Source: Pacificitalea sp040119125 (GTDB taxonomy: Bacteria > Pseudomonadota > Alphaproteobacteria > Rhodobacterales > Rhodobacteraceae). Taken from it: a stretch of DNA of 64,000 bases. Shown in pieces: positions 25,132-35,431 of the stretch. The DNA lies in the NCBI GenBank assembly GCA_040119125.1, contig JBEDTR010000009.1, positions 18,284 through 82,283 on the forward strand, written 5' to 3'. Position numbers and translations under genes: made by a program. Under the pieces are notes generated by a model. It worked only from the letters and a program-made list of their open reading frames with translations. It ran no database searches and was not told the origin of the DNA. The stretch's first letter is position 1; each line of letters begins with the position of its first letter.

Positions 25132-26231
25132 GACGCGCCTCCCAGTTCCAGCAACAATCCGGGCCGGATAACACCGCCCACGGCAGGAATTTCCGAGCCC
25201 TGTCCCAGCACCCGCGTCAGCGCGTCATATCGCCCGCCGGTGGCGACCGGCGGCAGATCAGGCCGCCCTTCGGCGTAGAAGCCAAAGACAAAACCGTCGT
25301 AATATTCCAGTGCCGTGCGCCCGTAGCTTGCCTCGAAATCCAACTGGTCGAGGGCCACGCCCCGGCGGGACAGGGCCTCTAGCCGCTGTTCCAGACGCTC
25401 CAGCGCGTCGCTGATGCTGGGCAGATCGACGGCAATATCGCGTAGACGCTCCAGCGCGTATTCCGGGGTTTCGCGCACGTCGAGGATATCATCGATCAGA
25501 GCTACAGCAGCGGGATCGACAGGCGCCGTGGCGGCGTCATCCGCCAGCCGCTGCAGGCGTTCGGCGATTTCTGCGGCGCTGCGTTTGCCAATCTGCGGCT
25601 GCGCGGCGGCCATGACGGCATCGACGCCATCCTTTTGCAGACGGGTCAGCAAATCGCGGCGCGGCGCGGGCAGGGTGGACACGCCGCCAAAGCGATCCAG
25701 CAGCGCGCGGAACCGGCGCGGTCGCCACAGGTGCCGCAGCAAGGCGGCGCGGCGCGGCTCGGTCGTGCCGAGCCCGTTGACGGCGGCGCGCAGGATACCG
25801 ATATCGCCGATCGCCACACGCAGGTTAAGCGGGGCGAGCGCGTCGGAAATCCGGGCGAATACTTCGGCATCGGCCTGCGCGGGGTCGGCGCGGTCAAAGA
25901 TTTCATAGCCGACTTGGATATATTCGCGCGGGCGACCGACATCCTCTTCCTGACTGCGAAAGACCTCGCCCGCGTAGGTGTAGCGCGCGGGATCAGCGCC
26001 GTTCTGCATGTGCATTTGGACCACCGGCACGGTGAAATCCGGGCGCAGCATCATCTCACCGCGCAGCGGGTCCGAGGTGACAAAGGCGCGGGCACGGATG
26101 TCTTCGCCGTAAAGGTCCAGCAGGGTGCCCGCAGGCTGCAGGATGTCCGCCTCGACGGGGACAGCGCCCTGCGCCTCGAAGAGCGCCATCAGCCGGGCGG
26201 CCTCGGCGCGGATTTGCGCTTTGCTCGGCAT
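25128..26231 (-). CDS. hisZ: ATP phosphoribosyltransferase regulatory subunit
   Basis: 367 residues related to the catalytic core of histidyl-tRNA synthetase. It keeps the class II motif 2-like region (MLRPDFTVPV, VFRSQEEDVGRPREYIQVGYE) but lacks the anticodon-binding domain, as expected for HisZ. It assembles with short HisG into a hetero-octamer and mediates histidine inhibition. It starts 4 nt after the hisS stop and overlaps hisG, so hisS-hisZ-hisG form one operon. Confidence 0.95.
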   Translation of the reverse strand: MPSKAQIRAEAARLMALFEAQGAVPVEADILQPAGTLLDLYGEDIRARAFVTSDPLRGEMMLRPDFTVPVVQMHMQNGADPARYTYAGEVFRSQEEDVGRPREYIQVGYEIFDRADPAQADAEVFARISDALAPLNLRVAIGDIGILRAAVNGLGTTEPRRAALLRHLWRPRRFRALLDRFGGVSTLPAPRRDLLTRLQKDGVDAVMAAAQPQIGKRSAAEIAERLQRLADDAATAPVDPAAVALIDDILDVRETPEYALERLRDIAVDLPSISDALERLEQRLEALSRRGVALDQLDFEASYGRTALEYYDGFVFGFYAEGRPDLPPVATGGRYDALTRVLGQGSEIPAVGGVIRPGLLLELGGAS

Positions 26232-26234
26232 GGT

Positions 26235-27731
26235 TCAGCCTTCTTCCCGGTCCAGCATGCTGCGGATTTCAGTGACCAGATCGGCACGGGCGATTTCACG
26301 CTGCGCGGGCTGGCTCTTCCATTCCTCAACGCTGGCGTTTTCGGCGATCTTGGCGCCCAGAACCAGATCCTTGATCTGCACGACACCGCGCGCGGCTTCG
26401 TCCTCGCCCTGAATCACGGCGACGGGAGAGGCGCGTTTATCCGCGTATTTCAGCTGATTGCCGAAATTCTTGGGGTTGCCCAGATAGACTTCGGCGCGAA
26501 TGCCAGCCTGGCGCAGCTCGCTCGCCATGGCCTGATAATCAGCCATGCGGTTGCGATCCATGACGGTGACGATCACCGGGCCCTGTGTCTTGCCGCTGGT
26601 GCGGCCCTTGGCGCGCAGCGCGGCCAGCAGACGATCAACACCAATCGACACACCGGTTGCGGGCACGGCCTGCCCGGTGAAGCGCTTGACCAGATCGTCA
26701 TAGCGCCCACCCCCGGCGACGGAGCCGAACTGCCGCGGGCGGCCTTTCTCGTCGGTGATCTCAAAGGTTAGCTCAGCCTCGAACACCGGGCCTGTGTAAT
26801 AGCCCAGACCTCGCACGACGGAGGGATCGATTTCGATCCGGTCGGGGCCGTAGCCCTGCGCCGCCAACAGATCGGCGATGGTTTCCAGCTCATCCACGCC
26901 CTCGGCACCGGTCTTGCTGTCACCGACCAATTCGCGCAGGCGGGCGACGGTGGCGGCACCGCTGTCGCGCTTGGCCTCCATGAAGCCCATGACCACATCG
27001 GCTTGTTCGTCACCCAGACCCGCGCCCTTGGTGAAATCGCCGCTCTGATCCTCGCGCCCCGCGCCCAACAGCGCGCGCACGCCTGCCGGGCCCAGCCGGT
27101 CCAGCTTATCAATCGCGCGCAGGACGATACCGCGCTCCTCGGCGAAGCGGTCCGGATCAGCGGGGTCGAGAACGCCCGCGACCTCCATCACGCCATTCAG
27201 AACCTTGCGGTTATTGACCCGCACCAGATAATCGCCGCGCGGAATGCCCACGGCCTCTAGCGTATCGGACAGCATGGCGCAGATTTCCGCATCCGCCGCG
27301 ACCGAAGGCGCACCGACCGTATCGGCATCGCATTGATAAAACTGGCGGAACCGGCCGGGGCCGGGTTTTTCGTTGCGCCAGACAGGCCCCATCGCATAGC
27401 GGCGATAGGGGCTGGGCAAATCGTTGCGATATTGAGCGGCAACACGGGCCAGCGGCGCGGTCAGGTCATAGCGCAGCGCGACCCAGCCGGCGTCATCATC
27501 CTGCCAGGCAAAGACGCCCTCATTGGGCCGGTCTACGTCGGGCAGGAACTTGCCCAATGCCTCAACCGTCTCGACGCCGCTGCTTTCGAGCGGGTCAAAG
27601 CCATAGCGATGATAGACCTCCGCGATCTGCGCGAGCATCGCGGTGCGTTCGGTCACCTCGGCGCCGAAATAATCGCGAAACCCTTTCGGGGTTTCGGCCC
27701 TGGGGCGGCGGGGCTTGCGATCCTTGGCCAT
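26235..27731 (-). CDS. hisS: Histidyl-tRNA synthetase
   Basis: 498 residues, class II aminoacyl-tRNA synthetase. Motif 2 reads YAMGPVWRNEKPGPGRFRQFYQCD and the histidine-specific loop is visible as LGYYTGPVFE. The C-terminal 100 residues (VMDRNRMADYQAMASELR onward) are the anticodon-binding domain. This longer form is typical of the alphaproteobacterial lineage. It charges tRNA-His and heads the hisS-hisZ-hisG operon; slyX diverges from it 132 nt away. Confidence 0.97.
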   Translation of the reverse strand: MAKDRKPRRPRAETPKGFRDYFGAEVTERTAMLAQIAEVYHRYGFDPLESSGVETVEALGKFLPDVDRPNEGVFAWQDDDAGWVALRYDLTAPLARVAAQYRNDLPSPYRRYAMGPVWRNEKPGPGRFRQFYQCDADTVGAPSVAADAEICAMLSDTLEAVGIPRGDYLVRVNNRKVLNGVMEVAGVLDPADPDRFAEERGIVLRAIDKLDRLGPAGVRALLGAGREDQSGDFTKGAGLGDEQADVVMGFMEAKRDSGAATVARLRELVGDSKTGAEGVDELETIADLLAAQGYGPDRIEIDPSVVRGLGYYTGPVFEAELTFEITDEKGRPRQFGSVAGGGRYDDLVKRFTGQAVPATGVSIGVDRLLAALRAKGRTSGKTQGPVIVTVMDRNRMADYQAMASELRQAGIRAEVYLGNPKNFGNQLKYADKRASPVAVIQGEDEAARGVVQIKDLVLGAKIAENASVEEWKSQPAQREIARADLVTEIRSMLDREEG

Positions 27732-27863
27732 ATGGGTCTGTCCCTTTGGGGTTCATGCGTTTGCGCGCGGCATAGCCGAAGGCCGCGGAGCCCGCAAGTT
27801 CACCGCTTTCCGTGGGACGTCCCGCTGCCTATATCAGGGCACAGGCAATACGGAGGAAATCGC

Positions 27864-28064
27864 ATGGATCAGGACCGGATCGAAGAAACGCTGGCGCATC
27901 TGACCCGCAGTGTCGATGACCTGTCGGACGTGGTGACCCGCCAAGAACAAGAGATCGAGCTGTTGACGCGTCGCGTGGCGCGGCTGCTGGAACGCGCGGC
28001 GGAGCAGGAATCCGAGGCGTCCGGCGGCGTGGTGCTGGGCGATGAACGCCCGCCGCATTACTGA
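27864..28064 (+). CDS. slyX: SlyX family protein
   Basis: 66 residues, almost entirely a heptad coiled coil (TRSVDDLSDVVTRQEQEIE then LLTRRVARLLERA) ending in the diagnostic PPHY. GGAGGAAAT lies just before ATG 27864. SlyX proteins are small and of unknown function, often near slyD in enterobacteria; no slyD here. It converges with the next lipoprotein gene. Confidence 0.85.
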   Translation: MDQDRIEETLAHLTRSVDDLSDVVTRQEQEIELLTRRVARLLERAAEQESEASGGVVLGDERPPHY

Positions 28065-28078
28065 GCCGCTGCGAGAGC

Positions 28079-28645
28079 CTAGTTCACCGCGGTGGCCAGC
28101 AGATCGCCATTATGCAGCAAAAGCTCCATGTTGCGGGAATCGCCAGCGCGGTCATAGACGCTGAGGATCGCGGTGTCGCGGCTCATGCGGTCATATTGGC
28201 GGCTCGTGCATTCGCCTCGGCAGGTGCGCTGGCGCAGGGTGTTGAACGCCACGCCGGTCGCGCCCTCGGGCACATGCGCACCGCCCGCGCCATGCATCAG
28301 CATATCGTATAGCTGCAAAGACCCGAACATCGCCAACGTGCCGGTCACCGCCCGCACACAACCATCGTCAAAGCCGGTGAGGAACAAGGTGCGCGGACCC
28401 CGCGTGCCCGGCTGACTGTCATAGAGCGTGTAGTCGCCCGCTTCAGCGGATTTCGTGCCCAATCCACGTTCCGGCACGCCGCAGATGCGGGCCACCTCAC
28501 CAAAATCGACGCTTCCCGCCGCATCGAGCGTGCTGCTGGCCGGGCCTGCGCCCCGCCGGGTTACGCCCGGATCGGCACAAGCGGCAAGCGCGGCGATCAT
28601 CAACAGGGCAGCGCCCAGTGTTCGGGCATGGCTTGGCAGGTTCAT
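28079..28645 (-). CDS. Predicted lipoprotein, 188 aa
   Basis: The N-terminus has a short basic region, a hydrophobic stretch and the lipobox LAAC (LLMIAALAACADP), indicating a lipid-anchored periplasmic protein. The mature part contains several cysteines (ICGVPE, GCVRAV, TCRGECT) that could pair in disulfides. No known enzymatic motif was seen. It lies 4 nt after dnaE on the same strand and is probably co-transcribed with it, a position often occupied by such proteins in Rhodobacterales. Confidence 0.78.
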   Translation of the reverse strand: MNLPSHARTLGAALLMIAALAACADPGVTRRGAGPASSTLDAAGSVDFGEVARICGVPERGLGTKSAEAGDYTLYDSQPGTRGPRTLFLTGFDDGCVRAVTGTLAMFGSLQLYDMLMHGAGGAHVPEGATGVAFNTLRQRTCRGECTSRQYDRMSRDTAILSVYDRAGDSRNMELLLHNGDLLATAVN

Positions 28646-28649
28646 GGCG

Positions 28650-31600
28650 TCAGATATCCTCGACCGCGACGACGCCTCCCAGCGATTTGAGGGCGCTTTT
28701 GATCTGCGGATTTACGGGGAAGCGCTGCGGCAGTGCAACCACCGGCTCCCCGACGAGGTCATTGGCAAGCAAGCCTATGCTCACGGCGGAAAACCGCTGG
28801 CCCTTCGCCTCGTCCCGCACCTTTTGCAGCAGAGTGCTGACCGGGCCGATGGCGTCGATCTGATCGATGTAAATGCGGATTTCGGCAGCGCCGCCCTGTT
28901 CGGCGACCTGATCGATGGGCACGGCGGATTTTGCCAGCAGCTTTAGCTGGTCGCTTTCCATCGTGGCTTCGACCGTCAGCACGACATTGACGCCCGGCTC
29001 CAGATGCTCTCGCGCGGCTTCCAGCGTTTCTGAGAACACCGTGACTTCATAAAGCCCGGTTGGATCCGACAGCTGACAAAAGGCAAAGCGGTTGCCGCGC
29101 GCGGATTTGCGTTCCTGCTTGGCGGCGACGGAGCCAGCGATCTTGACTACGGCGGGCGCACGACGGACCTGTTCATGCACTTCGGCCAGGGTCAGCACTT
29201 TCTGGCGGCGCAGGGCGGACATGTAATCATCCAGCGGATGGCCCGACAGGTAGAAGCCGATGGCTTTGTGTTCTTCGGCCAGCCGCTCATTCGGCAGCCA
29301 ATCGTTGGAGGTGGACAGGCGCGGCTCGGGCAGGTCATCGCCCGCCTCGCCGAACAGAGACACCTGATTGCTGGAGCGCTGTTCATGGATCGCGGCGGAA
29401 TAGGACACCAGCGGGTCGAGGCTTTCGAACACCCGCCGCCGGTTGCTGTCCAACTCATCAAACGCCCCAGCACGGGCGAGCATTTCCAGAGGGCGCTTGC
29501 CGACTTTCTTCAGATCCACCCGACGGGCGACATCGAACAGCGTGGCAAAGGGGCGTTGCTCGGCCTCCCGCGCGCGAACGATCAGCTGCATTGCCTCGGC
29601 ACCGACGTTTTTCAGCGCCGCCAGCCCGTAGACCAGCCGCTGGTTGTCGACGCTGAAACTGGCCTGCGACCGGTTCACACAGGGCGGCACGATTTCGATA
29701 TCCAGCCCGCGGCGGACCTCCTCGGCATAGACCGATAGCTTATCAGTCAGGTGGATATCGCAGTTCATCACGCCAGCCATGAATTCGACCGGATGGTTCG
29801 CCTTCAGCCATGCGGTCTGGTAGCTGACGACGGCATAGGCGGCGGCGTGGGACTTGTTGAAGCCGTAATTGGCGAATTTCTCCAGCAGGTCGAAAACCTC
29901 GCTGGCCTTTTTCGCATCCACGCCATTGGCCGCCGCGCCGGATTCGAATTTCGGGCGCTCGGCGTCCATCGCCTCCTTGATCTTCTTACCCATCGCGCGG
30001 CGCAGCAGGTCGGCGCCGCCGAGGCTATAGCCCGCCATGACCTGCGCAATCTGCATCACCTGTTCCTGATAGACGATGATGCCTTGGGTTTCCTCAAGGA
30101 TATGGTCGATCAGCGGATGCACCGAGGCGCGTTTGCGGGTGCCGTTCTTGACCTCGCAATAGACCGGGATGTTTTCCATCGGGCCGGGCCGATAGAGCGC
30201 GACCAGCGCCACGATATCCTCGATGCAGGTCGGCTTCATCCGCCGCAGCGCGTCCATCATGCCAGTGGATTCCACCTGAAACACGGCGACGGTCTTGGCG
30301 CTGGCGTAGAGTTTGTAGGTGCGTTCATCGTCGAGCGGGATGTGTCCGATGTCGTTTTCCGCGCCCGGTGTCGGCTCGTATAGCTCCACCCCATCCGCCC
30401 CGACATGCAGATCGCGCCCGCCCGCATGGATCAGGTCAATGGCGTTCTGGATCACGGTTAGGGTTTTCAGCCCGAGGAAGTCGAACTTTACGAGCCCGGC
30501 CTGCTCCACCCATTTCATGTTGAACTGCGTCGCCGGCATATCCGAGCGGGGATCTTGGTAAAGCGGCACAAGCGCGTCCAACGGACGATCCCCGATCACC
30601 ACGCCTGCGGCATGGGTCGATGCGTTGCGCAACAGACCTTCGACCTGCTGGCCATAGGTCAGCAGACGGTCGACGACCTCTTCGGCGCGGGCCTCGGCGC
30701 GCAGACGTTCTTCTTGCTGGAGCGCTTGGGTGATCGAGACGGGTTTGACGCCTTCGACGGGGATCATCTTGGACAGGCGATCCACCTGACCATAGGGCAT
30801 CTGCAACACCCGGCCCACGTCGCGCACCGCCGCTTTCGACAGCAGGGCGCCGAATGTGATGATCTGACCGACCTTCTCGCGGCCATATTTTTCTTGCACA
30901 TAGCGGATCACCTCCTCGCGGCGATCCATGCAGAAGTCGATGTCGAAATCCGGCATCGAGACACGTTCGGGGTTCAAAAACCGCTCGAACAGCAGCGAAT
31001 AGCGCAGCGGGTCCAGATCGGTGATGGTCAGCGCATAGGCCACCAGCGACCCTGCGCCCGACCCCCGGCCCGGACCGACCGGAATGTCATGATCCTTGGC
31101 CCATTTGATGAAATCGGCCACGATCAGAAAGTAACCGGGGAAGCCCATGCCCTCGATGATGTCCAGCTCGAATTCGAGCCGCTTTTGGTAGTCTTCGACC
31201 GGGGCGGCATGGGGGATCACGGCCAGCCGCGCGTCCAAGCCTTCTTTGGCCTGACGCCGCAATTCAACGATCTCATCATCCGCAAACTTCGGCAGGATCG
31301 GATCGCGGAGTTCGGACTTCACGGCGCAGCGGCGGGCGATTTCGACGGTGTTTTCGGTTGCCTCCGGCAGATCGGCAAAAAGCGTCGCCATTTCTTCGGG
31401 GGTTTTGAGGTAATGCTGCGGCGTCAGCCGCCTGCGGGGCGCGGATTGATCGACATAAGCGCCTTCTGCAATGCAGATCAGCGCATCATGCGCCTCATAC
31501 ATGTCGGGCTTGGGGAAATAGACGTCATTGGTCGCGACCAGCGGCAGACGCTTGGCATAGGCCATTTCGACATGGCCGCGCTCGGTCAGTTTCTCGGCCT

Positions 31601-32153
31601 CGGGCAGACCCGCATCGCCTGGATGGCGCTGCAATTCAACGTAGAGCCTGTCGGGGTAGGCCGCGGCCAGCCTGTCCAGCAGCGCATCGGCGCGGTCCCG
31701 GTGACCGGCGCGCATCAACCGGCCCAATGGCCCGTCGGGCCCGCCTGTCAGGCAGATCAGCCCCGCTGACAACGCTTCCAACTCCTCGGGCAGGACATGC
31801 GGCTCCTGCCCGTCGCCCTTCAGGTAAAGGCAGGAATTGAGCTTCAGCAGGTTTTCATAGCCGGTCTGGTCCTGCGCCAGCAGCACGATCGGCGCGGGCG
31901 GCAGTGCCTTGGCCCCCGGTTCCGGCGTCTCATAGGTCACGTCGAGCTGACAGCCGACGATCGGCTGCACCCCGGCCCCGGTCGCGCCTACGGAAAACTC
32001 CAGCGCCGCGAACATGTTGTTGGTATCGGTCACCGCGACCGCCGGCATGCCCATGTCGACACATAGGCCGGGCAGCTTCTTGGTGCGGATCGCGCCTTCC
32101 AGCAGAGAATATTCGGTGTGCAGGCGGAGGTGGATGAATTTAGGTGCGCTCAT
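28650..32153 (-). CDS. dnaE: DNA polymerase III alpha subunit
   Basis: 1167 residues, the replicative polymerase of the C family. It begins with the PHP domain (FIHLRLHTEYSLLEGAI), has the palm catalytic aspartates around residue 400 (MPDFDIDFCMDRR), a tandem helix-hairpin-helix region, and a C-terminal OB fold (VVKIAGSVAAKQERKSARG) followed by the tau-binding end. It synthesises the leading and lagging strands. A 143-nt gap rich in short G/C hairpins separates it from ftsK upstream. Confidence 0.98.
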   Translation of the reverse strand: MSAPKFIHLRLHTEYSLLEGAIRTKKLPGLCVDMGMPAVAVTDTNNMFAALEFSVGATGAGVQPIVGCQLDVTYETPEPGAKALPPAPIVLLAQDQTGYENLLKLNSCLYLKGDGQEPHVLPEELEALSAGLICLTGGPDGPLGRLMRAGHRDRADALLDRLAAAYPDRLYVELQRHPGDAGLPEAEKLTERGHVEMAYAKRLPLVATNDVYFPKPDMYEAHDALICIAEGAYVDQSAPRRRLTPQHYLKTPEEMATLFADLPEATENTVEIARRCAVKSELRDPILPKFADDEIVELRRQAKEGLDARLAVIPHAAPVEDYQKRLEFELDIIEGMGFPGYFLIVADFIKWAKDHDIPVGPGRGSGAGSLVAYALTITDLDPLRYSLLFERFLNPERVSMPDFDIDFCMDRREEVIRYVQEKYGREKVGQIITFGALLSKAAVRDVGRVLQMPYGQVDRLSKMIPVEGVKPVSITQALQQEERLRAEARAEEVVDRLLTYGQQVEGLLRNASTHAAGVVIGDRPLDALVPLYQDPRSDMPATQFNMKWVEQAGLVKFDFLGLKTLTVIQNAIDLIHAGGRDLHVGADGVELYEPTPGAENDIGHIPLDDERTYKLYASAKTVAVFQVESTGMMDALRRMKPTCIEDIVALVALYRPGPMENIPVYCEVKNGTRKRASVHPLIDHILEETQGIIVYQEQVMQIAQVMAGYSLGGADLLRRAMGKKIKEAMDAERPKFESGAAANGVDAKKASEVFDLLEKFANYGFNKSHAAAYAVVSYQTAWLKANHPVEFMAGVMNCDIHLTDKLSVYAEEVRRGLDIEIVPPCVNRSQASFSVDNQRLVYGLAALKNVGAEAMQLIVRAREAEQRPFATLFDVARRVDLKKVGKRPLEMLARAGAFDELDSNRRRVFESLDPLVSYSAAIHEQRSSNQVSLFGEAGDDLPEPRLSTSNDWLPNERLAEEHKAIGFYLSGHPLDDYMSALRRQKVLTLAEVHEQVRRAPAVVKIAGSVAAKQERKSARGNRFAFCQLSDPTGLYEVTVFSETLEAAREHLEPGVNVVLTVEATMESDQLKLLAKSAVPIDQVAEQGGAAEIRIYIDQIDAIGPVSTLLQKVRDEAKGQRFSAVSIGLLANDLVGEPVVALPQRFPVNPQIKSALKSLGGVVAVEDI

Positions 32154-32296
32154 GCCCGCAACCTACAGCGAAGCCCGCCGCCCCGGAAGTCCCCGCCGCC
32201 GCGCGACGCGGGGGCAGGCGATCACTTCGTCTTGCTTTGGAGCACGCCCGGTGGAGGCTGTAAAAGTCCCCGCCCCGGTAGGGGAGGGGGGGGCGC

Positions 32297-35200
32297 TTAG
32301 CCTTGTTCCGGCACCAGCACTTCGCGTTTGCCGACATGGTTGGACGCGCTGACCACGCCCTGATCCTCCATCTGCTCAACCAGTCGTGCGGCCTTGTTAT
32401 AGCCGATCGCCAGTTTGCGCTGGATATAGGAGGTGGAACACTTGCGATCCTTGATCACGATGGCCACCGCTTGGTCGTAAAGCGCATCCTCGCCTTCGGT
32501 ATTCCCGCCGGTATTGAGGCCTAGCACCGCGTCGATATCGCTGGATTTGTCATCCGCCGGTCCTTCGACCACGCCACCGATATAATCGGGCGGGCCGTAG
32601 GCCTTCAGGTGGTTGACGATCTCCTCGACCTCTTCATCCGAGACAAACGGACCATGCACGCGGGTGATGCGGCTGCCCCCGGCCATGTAAAGCATATCGC
32701 CCATGCCCAGCAGCTGTTCGGCACCCATTTCGCCAAGGATCGTGCGGCTGTCGATCTTGGACGTCACTTGGAAAGAGATCCGTGTGGGGAAGTTCGCCTT
32801 GATCGTGCCGGTGATGACATCGACCGAAGGCCGCTGCGTCGCCATGATCAGGTGAATACCCGAGGCCCGCGCCATCTGCGCCAGACGCTGAATGCAGGCT
32901 TCGATTTCCTTACCGGCCACCATCATCAGGTCGGCCATCTCGTCGACGACCACGACGATGAAGGGCAACAATTCAGGGGCGAACTGCTCAGTCTCGAACA
33001 CCGGTTCGCCGGTCTCATCGTCAAACCCGGTCTGCACAGTGCGGGAGAACATTTCACCCTTGGCCTGCGCGTCGCGCACCCGGCCATTGTAACCCTCGAT
33101 GTTGCGCACGCCCATCTTGGACATCTTGCGGTAGCGTTCTTCCATCTCGCCCACGACCCATTTCAGGGCCACGACGGCCTTCTTCGGGTCGGTCACAACG
33201 GGTGAGAGCAGATGCGGGATGCCGTCATAGACGCTGAGTTCCAGCATCTTGGGGTCGATCATGATCAGGCGGCATTCTTCCGGGCTTAGCCGGTAGAGCA
33301 GCGACAGGATCATGGTGTTGATCGCCACGGATTTACCCGAACCGGTCGTCCCTGCGATCAGCAAATGCGGCATCTTGGCGAGGTTCGCGACGATGGGATC
33401 GCCGCCGATATCCTTGCCCAAGGCCAAAGGCAGGCGCGTGTTCACATCGTCGAATTCGCGCGACGACAGGATTTCGCGCAGCACGACCTTCTCGCGGTTG
33501 CTGTTGGGCAATTCGATGCCAATCACCGAACGGCCCGGCACGGTAGAGACCCGCGCCGATAGGGCCGACATCGACCGCGCAATGTCATCGGACAAGCCGA
33601 TCACACGGGATGCTTTCAAGCCGGGTGCGGGCTCTAACTCATACATCGTGACGACCGGACCGGGCCGGACCGAGACGATTTCGCCCTTCACCCCGTAATC
33701 GTCGAGCACGTTTTCCAACATGCGCGCGTTTTCTTCCAGTGCCTCGTCGGACAGGTGGTGCCGCTCGATGCTGCCGGGACTCGTAAGCAACGCCAGCGGC
33801 GGCACTTCATAGGCTTCGGGCGCGTCCTCGAATTGCAGATCGGGTTGTGCTTCGGCCTGCGCCCGGCGCGACGGCGCGACGGTCTTGCGCGGGGGATGCT
33901 GCACCACGCTGCGCGGCGCATCGACGGCGCCACGTTCCACACGCGGGGCGGTCAGCGGCGCGGATTGCGACATCTGCCCGGCAGGGGAGGGGGGCACGGT
34001 GGCCTGTGCGCCCGCAGATGACAGCGGCACGCCGTGCATCGCGTCATCGGTCTGGCTGCCGTAATCACTGCCGTGTTCAAGATCGTAATTGCTGTCGAAA
34101 TCATCATAGGTCACGGGCACATAGCCCTCAGGATCGGCATCGCGGGCGTCGTAGGCGTCGATGTCGTGATCCGGCGCGGGCATGGAGACCGGCGCGGCAG
34201 GGGAGGGGGGCACGGCGGCAGAAGGTGTCGCGCTGGGCGGCACGGTCCGGCCTGTCTGCACCCGCGCCTGCGGATGGGGCTCCGCGCGGCGGCTGATGGG
34301 GGCGTGATACTGATCCTCGGGGTCTTCGATCTGCGCCATGGGGGCGGAACGCACGGCCGTCGGGCTTTTGACCAGCAGCGGCGCGGGTCCGCGATACCGG
34401 CGCACAGGCGGCTCGGGGCGCAGCGCGCCGGGCAGGGCGGCGGGATCGGTAATCCGGCGCGTCGGAGCCTGCCGCACGCGGGCCTTGATCACATCGGCAA
34501 TGCGCGCCTTGATCCGATCCTCGCTGGGCGCCTCGATCAGCGCATGGGGGTCTTCCAGTTCGGTATCGAACAATTCCGGCTGCAGGTCGGGTTCGGGAGT
34601 GCGACGGACGATCGACGACATTGATGCCAGCAGACCCCCGCGCGGCTCATCGCTGTGCGGGTCATCGTGGTCGTCATCGTCGAGCAAGGCGTCATCGGGG
34701 TCGTGAAGCGCCATCTCGGACCGGCGGCGCGCCCGGTTTTCGGCCATCGTGCGGGCAGCTACAGCGGTGTTGCGCGCCCCGCGCCCGAAAAGGGTCATCA
34801 GCGCGTCATAGCCCATGATGATTGCGACGACGACGGATCGCACGAAGCGGCGCATCTCACCCGTGGTGCACCCAAGAACAAACAGCGCGACGGCCAGCGT
34901 CGCGAGCCCCACGGGAATCGCCAGAAGCTTCACCCCAAAGCTTGCCGTGATCGGCAGCACGCTGACCAGCGCGCCCAGAACCGTATCCCCGAACAGCCCG
35001 CCAAGGCCAAAGCTGTGGGTCCAGCCAGAGCTGGGCACAATGGTCGAGGCATAGACCGAGGCGCAGGCAATGCCGATCGGCGCGAAGATCAGCCGCGAAA
35101 TCGCGCGCTCCTCGCCGGTGTGGAACATGAACCGCAGGCCCCACGCCATGCAGAGCGCGGCCAGCCCCCAACTGCCGAAGCCGACAATCACAAACAAAGG

Positions 35201-35422
35201 CGAGGCAATCGACGCGCCAAACCGGCCCAAAAGGTTCTGCACCGGCTCGTCAGTGGCCGAAAGCCAAGACGGATCTTCGGGAACATAGGAGCCCAGCATC
35301 GCGGCGATGGTCAGGCCCAACCCGATCAGCGCGATGCCGATCAGTTCCTTGCCACGTCGCTCAATGGCGGCCTGCATGCTGCTGTCGAGAAGCGGATCGC
35401 GCTGTCGTGCCTGAAAAGCCAT
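32297..35422 (-). CDS. ftsK: DNA translocase FtsK
   Basis: 1041 residues. Four to five N-terminal transmembrane helices (residues about 25-190) anchor it at the division septum. A long Pro/Ala/Asp-rich linker follows (about 200-560). The RecA-like motor contains Walker A GTTGSGKS near residue 692 and Walker B VVVDEMADLMM. The last 65 residues are the winged-helix gamma domain (STSYIQRKLAIGYNKAARL) that reads KOPS sequences and activates XerCD. It clears chromosome ends during division. It starts 9 nt after the aminotransferase stop, so they are likely co-transcribed. Confidence 0.97.
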   Translation of the reverse strand: MAFQARQRDPLLDSSMQAAIERRGKELIGIALIGLGLTIAAMLGSYVPEDPSWLSATDEPVQNLLGRFGASIASPLFVIVGFGSWGLAALCMAWGLRFMFHTGEERAISRLIFAPIGIACASVYASTIVPSSGWTHSFGLGGLFGDTVLGALVSVLPITASFGVKLLAIPVGLATLAVALFVLGCTTGEMRRFVRSVVVAIIMGYDALMTLFGRGARNTAVAARTMAENRARRRSEMALHDPDDALLDDDDHDDPHSDEPRGGLLASMSSIVRRTPEPDLQPELFDTELEDPHALIEAPSEDRIKARIADVIKARVRQAPTRRITDPAALPGALRPEPPVRRYRGPAPLLVKSPTAVRSAPMAQIEDPEDQYHAPISRRAEPHPQARVQTGRTVPPSATPSAAVPPSPAAPVSMPAPDHDIDAYDARDADPEGYVPVTYDDFDSNYDLEHGSDYGSQTDDAMHGVPLSSAGAQATVPPSPAGQMSQSAPLTAPRVERGAVDAPRSVVQHPPRKTVAPSRRAQAEAQPDLQFEDAPEAYEVPPLALLTSPGSIERHHLSDEALEENARMLENVLDDYGVKGEIVSVRPGPVVTMYELEPAPGLKASRVIGLSDDIARSMSALSARVSTVPGRSVIGIELPNSNREKVVLREILSSREFDDVNTRLPLALGKDIGGDPIVANLAKMPHLLIAGTTGSGKSVAINTMILSLLYRLSPEECRLIMIDPKMLELSVYDGIPHLLSPVVTDPKKAVVALKWVVGEMEERYRKMSKMGVRNIEGYNGRVRDAQAKGEMFSRTVQTGFDDETGEPVFETEQFAPELLPFIVVVVDEMADLMMVAGKEIEACIQRLAQMARASGIHLIMATQRPSVDVITGTIKANFPTRISFQVTSKIDSRTILGEMGAEQLLGMGDMLYMAGGSRITRVHGPFVSDEEVEEIVNHLKAYGPPDYIGGVVEGPADDKSSDIDAVLGLNTGGNTEGEDALYDQAVAIVIKDRKCSTSYIQRKLAIGYNKAARLVEQMEDQGVVSASNHVGKREVLVPEQG

Positions 35423-35431
35423 TGCCTGTCC